Source of the DNA: Streptomyces sp. CB02923
GTDB lineage: Bacteria > Actinomycetota > Actinomycetes > Streptomycetales > Streptomycetaceae
Reading direction: 5' to 3'
NCBI RefSeq assembly: GCF_001905005.1
Contig: NZ_LWKZ01000002.1
Span: 62,001 to 126,000 of the forward strand
Length of the DNA stretch: 64,000 bases
Of the stretch, positions 34,702 to 42,951 are shown piece after piece. Below the pieces are notes generated by a model. That model did not search any database and had not been told where the DNA came from. It saw nothing but the letters and a program-made list of their open reading frames with translations. Both the position numbers and the translations under genes were made by a program. Position 1 is the stretch's first letter, and each line of letters starts with the position of its first letter.

Positions 34702-36060
34702 TCAGCGCGGTGCGGCCGGTACGTCGTCCGGCCCGCGCGGTACGTCGGCCGCCCCACTCCGTACGTCGGCCGCCCCACTCCGTACGGCTGCCAGTCCACT
34801 CCGTACGGCAGCCAGCCCGCGCCGTACGGCTGCCAGGTCGCTGTTGCCCGCCAGGCCCGCGTGATACAGGCGCAGCTCACCGGCGCCGAGGGCGGCGGCG
34901 TGCGCGGCGTCGGCGGCGAGGGTGCCGGGGCTGCCGCCCATGGCGGTGACGACGGTGAGGTTGGCGGCGACGACGGGGGCGGGGGGCGCGTCCGGCGTGG
35001 CCGGGCGCGCCCCGGCTTGCGGACGTCCCGCCGCGCGGGCGTGCACGCCCGCGAACGGCGCCAGCGCATCCGTACGGGCAGCATCGTCACCTGCGCACGG
35101 GACCACCACCCCGTCGGCGTGCGCAAGGACGTCCGCCGGGTCGACGCCCGCGTTCGCGCCGCAGCGGTGCGGCGCCGGGTCGGCGTGCAGCAGCACGCGA
35201 AACCCGTCGCCCGCGGCAGCCCGTACGGCCGCCACGACCTCCCGCTGAAGCGTGCGCGCGGCCCCGTCGCGCCAGCGCCGTACGAGCCCTGACAGCTCGC
35301 CCCCCAGCAGCTTCTCGACGGCGCGCCACTCCCCCGCCCGGCCCCCGCCTGCCTCCTCACCGCTGCCGTCCGCCCCCGCCCACACGGGCTCCAGCGCCCG
35401 TACGACCGCTCCCCTGACCTCCGCCGCCGCCACCCCCAGCTCCGCGTACCCCGTCTCGCAGACCTCGCAGAAGCACAGCGACATCAGGTACCGGGCGGCG
35501 CCGGAGAGCGGCACGCCGCCGGTCTTGTCGTGCGCGTGCAGATGCGTCAGCCCGTACCAGCCGCAGGATTCCAGCTCGGTGCCGCGCGCGCCGGGGCGTG
35601 CGGCCGCCTCCGCGGCCAGGTCCCGCAGGTAGGTGCGGACCTCGGGGCGGGCGATGCAGGGCGCCCACGGGTACCGGTCGCCGTAGGCGTTGCGTACGGC
35701 GATCGAGGGGTGCTCGGCGCCGAGGCGCGCGTTGTGGGCCAGCACGACCCAGCTGTGCACTTCCAGGCCCGCGTCCGTCAGCGCCCGCGCCGCCTCGCCG
35801 AAGGGGTCCGGGCCCGCCACCCAGTCCTGCGTGTACGGGCGCAGGGCGCGGCCCGCCCAGCGTTCGGTGTCGTGCGGGTACAGGACGGCCGCGTGCCGGG
35901 CGGTGACGACGCGGTGGCGGGGGTGGCGCGGGGTCAGCGCCCGTGTGGAGTGGTAGGCGGCGGCCAGGGTGACCTGCTGGACGCCGAGGTCCGCGACGCG
36001 GCGGGCCGCCTCCGGGTCGCCCGCCACGTCCCACGGGTACAGGAACGCGGCGGCGCGCAT
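34702..36060 (-). CDS. Conserved protein, TIM-barrel hydrolase-like, coupled to kdgD
   Basis: A 452-residue protein beginning MRAAAFLYPWDVAGDPEAARRVADLG. Segments such as VQQVTLAAAYHSTRAL, VHSWVVLAHNARLG, YGDRYPWAPCIARPEVRTYL and SLCFCEVCETGY resemble a glycoside-hydrolase-like TIM barrel, with HLHAHDKTGG as a possible active-site loop and CFCEVC as a Cys cluster. Its ATG overlaps the kdgD stop by one base (TGATG), so it is translationally coupled to that gene. The function is unknown; context suggests uronic-acid or aldarate processing. The C-terminus is a seven-residue repeat encoded by 21-bp tandem units. Confidence 0.65.
   Translation of the reverse strand: MRAAAFLYPWDVAGDPEAARRVADLGVQQVTLAAAYHSTRALTPRHPRHRVVTARHAAVLYPHDTERWAGRALRPYTQDWVAGPDPFGEAARALTDAGLEVHSWVVLAHNARLGAEHPSIAVRNAYGDRYPWAPCIARPEVRTYLRDLAAEAAARPGARGTELESCGWYGLTHLHAHDKTGGVPLSGAARYLMSLCFCEVCETGYAELGVAAAEVRGAVVRALEPVWAGADGSGEEAGGGRAGEWRAVEKLLGGELSGLVRRWRDGAARTLQREVVAAVRAAAGDGFRVLLHADPAPHRCGANAGVDPADVLAHADGVVVPCAGDDAARTDALAPFAGVHARAAGRPQAGARPATPDAPPAPVVAANLTVVTAMGGSPGTLAADAAHAAALGAGELRLYHAGLAGNSDLAAVRRGLAAVRSGLAAVRSGAADVRSGAADVPRGPDDVPAAPR
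34719..34844 (-). repeat. 21-bp tandem repeats encoding heptad repeats
   Basis: Six consecutive 21-bp units begin at 34719, 34740, 34761, 34782, 34803 and 34824. Two (34740, 34761) are identical (GTACGTCGGCCGCCCCACTCC). In the minus-strand gene they encode variants of RSGLAAV/RSGAADV at the C-terminus. The period preserves the reading frame. Confidence 0.85.
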
Positions 36061-37007
36061 CACCGGCCGCCCGCCGGGGCGCCGACCAGCGCCAGGCCCT
36101 GTTCGATCAGCGCGGCCAGCGCCTCGACGTGCTCCGGAGCCGGTTCGCTGAGCGGCGGCCGGACCGGCCCGACGTCCGTCCCGCGCAGCCGTACCCCCGC
36201 CTTGACCAGTGAGACCGCATAGCCGCGGCCCTGGTTGCGCAGCTCGACCAGCGGCCGGTAGAAGCCGTCCAGCAGCCGGGTGACCACCTCGTCGTCGCCG
36301 TCGGCGAGGGCCCGGTGGAAGGCGGTGGCGATCTCCGGGGCGAAGGCGAAGACGGCGGACGAGTACCGGCGGACGCCGAGGCCGCGGTAGGCGAGGCCGG
36401 TGAGTTCGGCGGTCGGCAGCCCGTTGAAGTACAGGAATTCCCGCTCCGGCGCCTCGGTCCGCACGGCGCTGATGGTCCGTTGCAGCAGGTCGAGGTCGCC
36501 GAGGCCATCCTTGAGGCCGATGATGCCGGGGGTGCGCGCGAGGGCGACGACGGTGTCCGGGGTGAAGACGGCGTTGTCGCGCTGGTAGACGATGACGGGC
36601 AGGGAGGTGGCGGCGGCCAGGTCGGTGTAGTGGCGCAGCAGGCCCGCCTGGTCGGCGGCGACGAGGTACGGCGGCATGGCCAGCAGCCCGTCGGCGCCCG
36701 CTTCCTCGGCGAGCCGGGCGTAGCGCGCGGCGAGCGCCGTGCCGTACCCGGCGCCGGCCAGCACCGGGACCCGCCCGGCCGTTTCCTGGACGGCGGCGGC
36801 CACGCAGTCCCGGAACTCCTCGGGGGTCAGCGCGTGGAACTCGCCCGTACCGCAGCAGGCGAAGACGGCGGCCGCGCCCGCGTCGACGCCGGCGCGTACG
36901 TGGGCGCGGAAGGCGGTCGGGTCCAGGGCGCCGTCGGGGCCGTAGGCGGTCACCGGGAAGAACAGCAGTCCGTCGAGGCGCTCGGCGAGCGGCGGGGCTG
37001 AGGTCAC
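36060..37007 (-). CDS. kdgD: 5-dehydro-4-deoxyglucarate dehydratase
   Basis: A 315-residue DHDPS/NAL-superfamily (beta/alpha)8 enzyme that dehydrates and decarboxylates 5-dehydro-4-deoxyglucarate to 2,5-dioxopentanoate. The N-terminus LDGLLFFPVTAYGPDG and the CCGTGEFHALTPEEF loop are the KdgD variants of the family's GTTGE motif. The Schiff-base Lys lies near residue 165 in GLKDGLGD, preceded by VIVYQRDN. GTG at 37007 is chosen, with GGGAGAGCCC upstream. It heads an operon with the coupled gene at 34702-36060. Its product feeds the KGSADH-type dehydrogenase at 27003. Confidence 0.9.
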   Translation of the reverse strand: MTSAPPLAERLDGLLFFPVTAYGPDGALDPTAFRAHVRAGVDAGAAAVFACCGTGEFHALTPEEFRDCVAAAVQETAGRVPVLAGAGYGTALAARYARLAEEAGADGLLAMPPYLVAADQAGLLRHYTDLAAATSLPVIVYQRDNAVFTPDTVVALARTPGIIGLKDGLGDLDLLQRTISAVRTEAPEREFLYFNGLPTAELTGLAYRGLGVRRYSSAVFAFAPEIATAFHRALADGDDEVVTRLLDGFYRPLVELRNQGRGYAVSLVKAGVRLRGTDVGPVRPPLSEPAPEHVEALAALIEQGLALVGAPAGGR

Positions 37008-37087
37008 GGGCTCTCCCTGACATGCTCGTGCAGGAGGCGCGCACGTCACGGCGCCACCGCTGCGCGTACACGTCCCTGACTGGTGTC

Positions 37088-37105
37088 CATACTCATGAAC
37101 GTATG
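37088..37105. promoter_or_regulatory. Palindrome upstream of kdgD
   Basis: CATAC (37088-37092) and GTATG (37101-37105) form a perfect dyad with an eight-base spacer, about 80 bases upstream of the kdgD start in the 321-base gap divergent from the uronate dehydrogenase gene. It is a candidate operator for an IclR- or GntR-type regulator. The rest of the gap shows no gene. Confidence 0.4.
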
Positions 37106-37328
37106 CACGCTAGGGCAGCGCTCCCTGGCCGGTCAAGGGCCGGAAACTCCCGCCGGACACCCGAAAATCCCGCCCCGCAAGCGGATTTGGCCGGTCCGTC
37201 AAGCATCTTGACCCTGTCCGGCGCGCCTTCCTACGGTGACTTCGCCCGTCCACTTACCTGAACGTCCACTTACCTGAACGCCATCCGCGGATGAAGCCGT
37301 ACGACCGAGCCCGCCCGGAGGAGCCCCC

Positions 37329-38138
37329 ATGCCCGTACCCCGCACCGTCCTGCTGACCGGCGCCGCCGGAGGCCTCGGCACCCTGATGCGCGACCTGCTG
37401 CCCCCGTACGGCTACCGCCTCCGCCTCCTCGACCAGCGGACCATCGAGGACGAACCGGAGGCCGTTACCGCCGACCTGGCCGACAAGGAAGCCCTGCGCG
37501 AAGCGGTACGCGGCGTGGACGCGATCGTCCACCTCGCCGGAATCTCCCTCGAAGCCCCCTTCGAGAAGATCCTGCGCGCCAACATCGAAGGCACCTACAA
37601 CCTCTACGAGGCGGCACGCGAGGCGGGCGTGCGCCGCGTCGTCTTCGCCTCCTCCAACCACGCCGTCGGCTTCACCCCGCGCCCGGCCGACGGCTCCGGC
37701 GCGATCCCGGTGGACGCCCCGCGCCGCCCCGACACGTACTACGGACTCTCCAAGGGCTTCGGCGAGGATCTCGCCTCCCTCTACTGGGACGTGCACGGGA
37801 TCGAGACGGTCTCCGTCCGCATCGGCTCCTGCTTCCCCCGGCCCACCACCGTCCGGATGCTGTCGATCTGGCTGAGCCCGCCCGACTGCGCACGCCTGCT
37901 GCACGCCGCGCTCACCGCCGAAGGCGTCGGCCACACCGTGGTCTACGGCTCCTCCGCCAACACCCGCCTCTGGTGGGACCTGACCACGGCCCGCTCGCTC
38001 GGCTACGCGCCGCAGGACGACTCCGAGCCGTACGCCGCCGAACTCGTCGGCGCCCACGGCGCGCTCGACCCCGAAAATCCCGAACACGCGCACCTCGGCG
38101 GCGCCTTCTGCGTGGACCCGCCCATCTGGCCGTACTGA
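37329..38138 (+). CDS. udh: Uronate dehydrogenase-like NAD(P)-dependent epimerase/dehydratase-fold protein
   Basis: A 269-residue extended SDR. The Rossmann start is TVLLTGAAGGLGTLM, with AIVHLAGIS following. FASSNHAVGF is a hallmark of uronate dehydrogenases, and the catalytic Tyr/Lys are in DTYYGLSKGFGE. The C-terminal region NTRLWWDLTTARSLGY also fits that group. It would oxidise glucuronate or galacturonate to the aldaro-lactone with NAD. GGAGGAGCCCCC precedes the ATG. It is divergent from kdgD, and the two lie in one uronate-to-2-oxoglutarate route with the dehydrogenase at 27003. Confidence 0.82.
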   Translation: MPVPRTVLLTGAAGGLGTLMRDLLPPYGYRLRLLDQRTIEDEPEAVTADLADKEALREAVRGVDAIVHLAGISLEAPFEKILRANIEGTYNLYEAAREAGVRRVVFASSNHAVGFTPRPADGSGAIPVDAPRRPDTYYGLSKGFGEDLASLYWDVHGIETVSVRIGSCFPRPTTVRMLSIWLSPPDCARLLHAALTAEGVGHTVVYGSSANTRLWWDLTTARSLGYAPQDDSEPYAAELVGAHGALDPENPEHAHLGGAFCVDPPIWPY

Positions 38139-38251
38139 GCGGCCGTGGCCTCGGCCACGCCGGGCCGGCCGACGCAACCCTCACCCGCCTCACGGCGTCC
38201 TTGTGTGCGTATCAATCATTTGCGCAACCGTGCAGGAACGAGGAACGCACC

Positions 38252-38524
38252 ATGGGTATCGTCAGCTGGCTCGTACTGGGACTGATCGCAGGCGTCATCG
38301 CCAAGGTCCTGCTGCCCGGACGGGACCCGGGCGGGCTCGTCGGCACCACCCTCATCGGCATCGTCGGCTCCTTCATCGGCGGCTGGCTCTCCACGAAGAT
38401 CCTGGACAAGCCGATCCCGAAGGACTTCTTCGACCCGTCGATGTGGATCGCCGCCATCGCCGGCTCCCTGGTCCTGCTCATCGCCTACCGCCTGCTGTTC
38501 GGCAACAGCCGCGAGCGCCGCTGA
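38252..38524 (+). CDS. GlsB/YeaQ/YmgE-family small membrane protein
   Basis: A 90-residue transglycosylase-associated-type membrane protein with three hydrophobic helices. It starts GIVSWLVLGLIAGVIAKVLLPG, followed by the conserved GTTLIGIVGSFIGGWL and a final helix ending LLIAYRLLFG. These proteins are often induced by stress, but no activity is established. GAGGAACGCACC precedes the ATG. It lies just upstream of the TerD-family gene, itself a stress-type gene, with 74 bases between. Confidence 0.88.
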   Translation: MGIVSWLVLGLIAGVIAKVLLPGRDPGGLVGTTLIGIVGSFIGGWLSTKILDKPIPKDFFDPSMWIAAIAGSLVLLIAYRLLFGNSRERR

Positions 38525-38598
38525 GGGCCCGCGGGGCAGCCGCCCCGACCGGCCCTCGGTAATGGAACCGCAAAGGAAGGCCACTCGTTATCCCCGGC

Positions 38599-39852
38599 AT
38601 GACCGCTATGACTCCTGGCTCGAACCTCCCACTCACCGCTTCGCGGGTGGCGGTGGACGTCACCGCGCCCGTGCGGCTCGATGTGTCGGGCCTGCTGCTC
38701 ACCGCCGACGGCAAGGTGCGTTCCGACGACGACTTCGTGTTCTACAACCAGCCGGCCGGTCCGGGCGTGACCCACACGTCCGGCGCGAGCGGCGCGGGCG
38801 ACACGATCACGGTGGACACCGCGGCGGTGCCCGCCGGCATCGAGAAGATCGTCGTGACCGCCAGCCTGGACGCGCCCGGCGCCACCTTCGCCGGCACCGA
38901 ACCGACCGGCACGGTCCGCAGCGCCGACGACGGCAGCGTCATCGCCTCCTTCACCCCGCCCCAGCTCGGCGCGGAGACCGCCCTCGTGGTCGTCGAGATC
39001 TACCGGCGCAACGGCGCCTGGAAGGTCCGCGCGGTCGGCCAGGGCTATGCGAACGGACTGGCCGGCATCGCCACGGACTTCGGCGTCAGCGTCGAAGAAC
39101 CCGCCGCACCCGCCGCACAGGCGCCCCCGGCCCCTCCGGCCGCGGCCCCAGCCGCGCCTCCCGCCCCGGCCGCGCCTCCCGCCGCCCAGTGGGGCCCGCC
39201 TACGGGCGCCCCCGCGCCCATGGCCCCGCCGCCCGCCGCACCCCCTGCCGCCCCGGCGCCCGCGCCCGGCACCGGCAAGATCAACCTCGACAAGGGCCGC
39301 GTCAGCCTCCAGAAGAACCAGACCGTCTCCCTGGTCAAGGGCGGCCGGCCGCTCCTGTCCTCGGTCCGCATGGGCCTCGGCTGGGAGCCCGCCTACCGCG
39401 GCAAGGACATCGACCTGGACGCGTCCGTGATCGCCTACGGCCCGGACCGCAAAAAGGTCGACAACTGCTTCTTCGGCAAGCTCCAGATCCTCAACGGCGC
39501 CATCCAGCACTCCGGCGACAACCTCACCGGCGAGGGCGCGGGCGACGACGAGGCCATCACCGTCCACCTCGGCGGCATCCCCCCGCAGGTCACCGGCCTG
39601 GTCTTCACGGTGAACTCCTTCTCCGGCCAGAAGTTCTCCGACGTCGCCAAGGCCTACTGCCGCCTGATCGACGCCCAGACCGGCGAGGAACTGGTCCGCT
39701 TCGACCTCACCCAGTCCGAACCGCGCACCGGCGTCATGATGGCCAAACTCATCCGCCAGTTCTCCGGCGAATGGGAAATGACCGCCATGGGCGAATTCGT
39801 CGACTCCCGCACCGTCCGCGGCATGGTCAAGCCGGGCGGCGCGGCGCTCTGA
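38599..39852 (+). CDS. TerD-family protein with two TerD domains
   Basis: A 417-residue protein with two calcium-binding TerD-like beta-sandwich domains. The first is about residues 10-165 (SDDDFVFYNQPAGPG, EIYRRNGAWKVRAVGQGYANGLAGIATDFG). The second is about residues 225-417 (INLDKGRVSLQKNQTVSLVK, DLDASVIAYG, SGDNLTGEGAGDDEAITVHL, SGEWEMTAMGEFVDSRT). An Ala/Pro linker of some 60 residues joins them. TerD proteins are linked to tellurite and general stress resistance. The final codons and following terminator recur at about 42952-43037. Confidence 0.92.
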   Translation: MTAMTPGSNLPLTASRVAVDVTAPVRLDVSGLLLTADGKVRSDDDFVFYNQPAGPGVTHTSGASGAGDTITVDTAAVPAGIEKIVVTASLDAPGATFAGTEPTGTVRSADDGSVIASFTPPQLGAETALVVVEIYRRNGAWKVRAVGQGYANGLAGIATDFGVSVEEPAAPAAQAPPAPPAAAPAAPPAPAAPPAAQWGPPTGAPAPMAPPPAAPPAAPAPAPGTGKINLDKGRVSLQKNQTVSLVKGGRPLLSSVRMGLGWEPAYRGKDIDLDASVIAYGPDRKKVDNCFFGKLQILNGAIQHSGDNLTGEGAGDDEAITVHLGGIPPQVTGLVFTVNSFSGQKFSDVAKAYCRLIDAQTGEELVRFDLTQSEPRTGVMMAKLIRQFSGEWEMTAMGEFVDSRTVRGMVKPGGAAL

Positions 39853-39864
39853 CCATTCCGACTC

Positions 39865-39905
39865 CCCCAGGGGCGGCCCCGCGCACGCGGGTGCCGCCCC
39901 TGGGG
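39865..39905 (+). terminator. Terminator after TerD-family gene
   Basis: CCCCAGGGGCGGC (39865-39877) pairs perfectly with GCCGCCCCTGGGG (39893-39905) around a smaller CCCGCG/CGCGGG hairpin, followed by CGTTTCTT. It begins 13 bases past the TGA. A closely related structure with a compensating base-pair change lies at 42997-43037. Confidence 0.85.
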
Positions 39906-40100
39906 CGTTTCTTCCGCTGACGGTCACATCCCCGTACGGGGTGTGCCCGAGATACGTGCCATTGCGCGAGCAGGACCTGACCGCTGCCGGCCCCGGCCAA
40001 GCTGCTTGAGCACCGAAGGACTCCGCCTTGCCCGCGCCACAGCCGGTTTCTCGAATAGCTACAACAGACGGACATGCAGCTGAGAGTGACGAGCCATCAG

Positions 40101-40148
40101 GATCTGTCAGGGTAAAGACCTGTCGGGGTAGAGACCTGTCGGGGTAAA
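40101..40148 (+). repeat. Three 16-bp tandem repeats
   Basis: Units start at 40101, 40117 and 40133. The last is GACCTGTCGGGGTAAA and the other two differ from it by one or two bases. No coding function is apparent. Confidence 0.85.
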
Positions 40149-40276
40149 GGGGAACGCCTCACCCGTGGAAACGTGATCGGGGCGATCCGCTGTCGCAACG
40201 AATGCGCTGATTACCGCGACAGCGGAGCGGGCCACCGAGCAGGACGGATGGGCACAGGCGCCGGGGATTCGGGCAT

Positions 40277-40332
40277 CGGCACTCGGCACTCGGCACTCGG
40301 CACTCGGCACTCGGCACTCGGCACTCGGCACT
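40277..40332 (+). repeat. Heptanucleotide microsatellite (CGGCACT)8
   Basis: Eight perfect tandem copies of CGGCACT, with a partial ninth continuing as CGGCGAC. A seven-base period shifts the reading frame with every copy-number change. It lies 76 bases downstream of the TetR stop. Confidence 0.95.
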
Positions 40333-40407
40333 CGGCGACAAGTGTTCCCGTGAACTTGGGCGAACGCGCACCGGTTTCTCGGTATTGGGGACACGGATTC
40401 GAGGCTG

Positions 40408-41034
40408 TCAGCCGTTGGCCGGCCGAGATGCACCGAGGGGGGAACGGTGCCGATCCACGATCCCCTCGACGATTCTCATCAGGCGGTCCCCCGCCTGATC
40501 GATGCTTCCGTTCTGCGTGCTGACCTGCGCGCCTTCGAGTACGAAGGTGATCTCGGCGGCGGCCTGCTCGGGGTCGGGCAGCCCGGCCTCGGCGCACATG
40601 CCCACCAGCCTGCGGGTCTGGTGGGCCTTGTGCTTCTCGATCACTTGCCGTGCGGGATGGGAGCGGTCGGGCAATTCGGCGAGGGAGTTGATGAACGGGC
40701 AGCCCCGGTGCGAGGTAGCCGGCAATCCCTCGGCGATGAAGCGGGCCAAGCCCATGATCTGCTCCCTGGGCCGGCCGGGGTATTCCATCTGGACCCGGTC
40801 GAAGGCCGCCTGGTAGTCGGCGGCGACGATCCGCATCCACTCCGCGACCAGCGCGTCCTTGGTTTCGAAGTGCCGGTAGATCGCCATTTTGGTGGTCGCG
40901 GCCTTCTCGGCGATCGCCTGGACGCCCACTCGCCGGATTCCCTCGTTCTGGAAGAGCTCTTCCGCCGCGTCGAGGATGCGCTCACGAGGCGGCAGCTTCG
41001 CCACTCTGCTCGGCCTTCTGGTGGTCGATGCCAT
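40408..41034 (-). CDS. TetR-family transcriptional regulator
   Basis: A 208-residue TetR repressor. The N-terminal HTH reads RERILDAAEELFQNEGIRRVGVQAIAEKAATTKMAIYRHFETKDALV, after a basic N-terminal tail. The C-terminal domain contains SHRGCPFINSLAELPDRSHPAR, seen in TetR regulators related to the AcrR/YsiA C-terminal family. It is divergent from an amidase gene, and a perfect 20-bp palindrome lies in the gap. Local control of the amidase and of its own gene is the likely role. Confidence 0.9.
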   Translation of the reverse strand: MASTTRRPSRVAKLPPRERILDAAEELFQNEGIRRVGVQAIAEKAATTKMAIYRHFETKDALVAEWMRIVAADYQAAFDRVQMEYPGRPREQIMGLARFIAEGLPATSHRGCPFINSLAELPDRSHPARQVIEKHKAHQTRRLVGMCAEAGLPDPEQAAAEITFVLEGAQVSTQNGSIDQAGDRLMRIVEGIVDRHRSPLGASRPANG

Positions 41035-41106
41035 GACTGCTCCGTGACGTCCGGTCGGGTGCGGGACCCCTTACCTCATTGCCCTTACGGTACCAGTCCG
41101 CTCCAT

Positions 41107-41126
41107 ACGATACCGTTGGGTATCGT
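41107..41126. promoter_or_regulatory. Perfect palindromic operator between TetR and amidase genes
   Basis: ACGATACCGTTGGGTATCGT has perfect eight-base arms and a four-base centre. It lies 73 bases from the TetR start and 36 bases from the amidase start. A shorter GGTACC dyad at about 41089-41094 may form part of the same control region. The size and symmetry fit a TetR dimer site. Confidence 0.65.
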
Positions 41127-41161
41127 CAGAGACTCAGCAGTATCGCTCTTTCCGCTAGGAG

Positions 41162-42619
41162 ATGAGAGTGAGAGTTACCGAGTACGTCAACTTCGACGCA
41201 GTCGGGCTCGCGGAGCTGGTGGCCAAAGGCGAGGTGCCCCCCGCCGAGCTGCAAGCAGCCGCACGCGAGGCCGCGCACGCGGTCAATCCGCGGATCAACG
41301 CCATCGTGGAGACATGGCCGACCGACGACGAGCCCAACCCCGGCAGCACACCGCTGGCCGGGGTCCCTTTCCTGATCAAGGACATCGGAGTCGCCATGGC
41401 CGGGCGGCGCATGGAGCTGGGCAGCCGACTTGCGGCCGGCGGCGTCGCGCGCGCCGACTCCTCCCTGATGCTGCGCTTGCGTCGCGCCGGCCTCGTGACG
41501 TTCGGGCGTACCGCGACACCAGAGATGGCTTACGGCATCACGACGGAACCAGTGCTGTACGGCGCGACCCGCAACCCGTGGAACCTTGAGCGGAGTGCGG
41601 GCGGATCCAGCGGGGGCGCGGGCGCGGCTGTAGCGGCCGGAGTGGTCCCGATCGCACACGGCACCGACGCCGCCGGCTCGCTCCGTATCCCCGCCGCCTA
41701 TAACGGCCTCTTCGGGCTGAAGCCCACCCGTGGCCGGGTCTCCATGGGCCCCGACTTCGACGAGCTCTTCAGCGGCCTGGCCGTGCACGGCAGCGTCAGC
41801 CGCACGGTACGCGACAGTGCGGCCCTGCTCGACCAGATCCGCGGCCCGGAACCGGGTGACCCCTACTTCGCCCAGCAGCCGTCCCGGCCGTACACGGAGG
41901 AAGTCACCCGCCACCCGGGCCTGCTGCGGATCGGTGTCCTCACCCAGGCATGGGGCGGACGCCGCACCACCACGCCGGTGGCCGACGCCCTCTCTCGCAC
42001 CGTCCGTCTGCTCGAATCCCTCGGCCACCGGGTGGAGGAGGCCGAGGTCGGCCTCGGAGCCGACTGGGAGGAGTACGTCCTGGCCAACGCTCACCTGTTC
42101 ACGGCGAACCTCGCGGCCTCGCTCGACGAACTGGCTGCCGCCTTCGACCGGCCCATCGATTCCTCCACCCTCGAACCGGCGACCCTGGCCGGCTACCACT
42201 ACGGGCAGCGGATCAGCGGCGCCCAGTTCGTCACCGCTCTCACGATCCGCAACCGGGTCGCCCGCAGCCTGGCACGGCACTTCGACACCTACGACATATT
42301 GCTCACCCCGACCGTGCCGGAGCTTCCCGCGCCCCTGGGCGCCGATACCGAGAGCGCGCAGACGCTGGACGGCCTCGGCTGGATCGACCGCGTCTTCGAC
42401 CGCTCGCCGTTCACCATGCCTTTCAACATGACCGGCACACCCGCCATGTCCGTGCCGGTGACGGCGGACGCCGAGACGGGACTTCCGATCGGTATGCAGT
42501 TCGCCGCCGGATACGGCCGCGAAAGCCGCCTCTTCCGCCTCGCCGGCCAGCTCGAACAGGCAAGCCCGTGGACGGGCCGAATTCCCCCGGTGTGGGCAGG
42601 GAATCGCACGGGCCACTGA
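41162..42619 (+). CDS. Amidase (amidase-signature family)
   Basis: A 485-residue amidase-signature enzyme. The Ser-cisSer-Lys triad is visible as Lys73 (PFLIKDIG), Ser149 (SAGGSSGG) and Ser173 (AAGSLRIPA). The spacing, about 76 and 24 residues, is as expected. The C-terminal part has the substrate-channel regions [19 protein letters not shown] and [11 protein letters not shown]. It hydrolyses an amide to an acid and ammonia; the substrate is unknown. A TAGGAG site precedes the ATG. It is divergent from and probably controlled by the TetR protein. Confidence 0.9.
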   Translation: MRVRVTEYVNFDAVGLAELVAKGEVPPAELQAAAREAAHAVNPRINAIVETWPTDDEPNPGSTPLAGVPFLIKDIGVAMAGRRMELGSRLAAGGVARADSSLMLRLRRAGLVTFGRTATPEMAYGITTEPVLYGATRNPWNLERSAGGSSGGAGAAVAAGVVPIAHGTDAAGSLRIPAAYNGLFGLKPTRGRVSMGPDFDELFSGLAVHGSVSRTVRDSAALLDQIRGPEPGDPYFAQQPSRPYTEEVTRHPGLLRIGVLTQAWGGRRTTTPVADALSRTVRLLESLGHRVEEAEVGLGADWEEYVLANAHLFTANLAASLDELAAAFDRPIDSSTLEPATLAGYHYGQRISGAQFVTALTIRNRVARSLARHFDTYDILLTPTVPELPAPLGADTESAQTLDGLGWIDRVFDRSPFTMPFNMTGTPAMSVPVTADAETGLPIGMQFAAGYGRESRLFRLAGQLEQASPWTGRIPPVWAGNRTGH

Positions 42620-42694
42620 GGAGCGTTCCTGGAGCCGGGAGCCCACGAGCCATGCGCTGAGCAAGCGGAAGAAACACCTCGCGCATGAGAGGCA

Positions 42695-42838
42695 TCAGGC
42701 AAGGCCTGCATACGCCACCGTCCACCCCGGCTCCAGCGAACAGGCGACCCGATAAGCCAACTCCTCGCCCCTGCCTTCCAACTCGATACGCCGAGCGTCA
42801 TTCCCTTCTTCGTCGCGCTCCGCCACGTAACGATTCAT
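42695..42838 (-). CDS. Small hypothetical protein (47 aa)
   Basis: A 47-residue frame, MNRYVAERDEEGNDARRIEL..., ending EPGWTVAYAGLA. Its ATG overlaps the stop of the small frame upstream (ATGA), which suggests real, coupled translation. It is charged, with no membrane segment or known motif. The two small frames sit between the convergent amidase gene and the terD 3'-end remnant. No function is assigned. Confidence 0.4.
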   Translation of the reverse strand: MNRYVAERDEEGNDARRIELEGRGEELAYRVACSLEPGWTVAYAGLA

Positions 42839-42951
42839 CGTGACTCCAGAGTCCAGTGCAGGCGTGAGCACCCCCAGCACACGAACATCGCCGTGCCGTG
42901 CCGCGCGTCCCAGTAGCGCACGACCCACTCCGGCCCCAGGCGCCGCGCCAC
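42835..42951 (-). CDS. Small hypothetical protein, possibly truncated at its 5' end (38 aa)
   Basis: A frame of 38 residues from GTG at 42951, containing LGPEWVVRYWDARHGTAMFVCWGCSRLHWTLES with a CWGC pair. The start coincides with the junction to the duplicated terD 3' end (from about 42952). The original N-terminus may have been lost or the start may be fortuitous. Its TGA overlaps the ATG of the 47-residue frame. Aromatic and Cys content argues for a real small protein, but evidence is limited. Confidence 0.4.
   Translation of the reverse strand: MARRLGPEWVVRYWDARHGTAMFVCWGCSRLHWTLESR

Larger units (their letters stand above)
39906..40407. other. Gene-free stretch with two short tandem arrays
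   Basis: No gene is supported. It holds three 16-bp units at 40101-40148 (GACCTGTCGGGGTAAA and variants) and eight perfect copies of CGGCACT at 40277-40332. The base composition is less G+C-rich than the neighbouring core genes, and the stretch begins directly after the terD terminator. It forms the left end of the segment bounded by the terD 3'-end repeats. Confidence 0.6.

Noticed and set aside
34702..37071. One large fused protein covering kdgD and the 452-aa gene
   Set aside because: The part upstream of 36060 is out of frame with kdgD and Arg-rich. kdgD is intact in another frame and ends at the start of the 452-aa gene.
40277..40332. CRISPR-like array
   Set aside because: The unit is seven bases with no spacers. 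It is a microsatellite.
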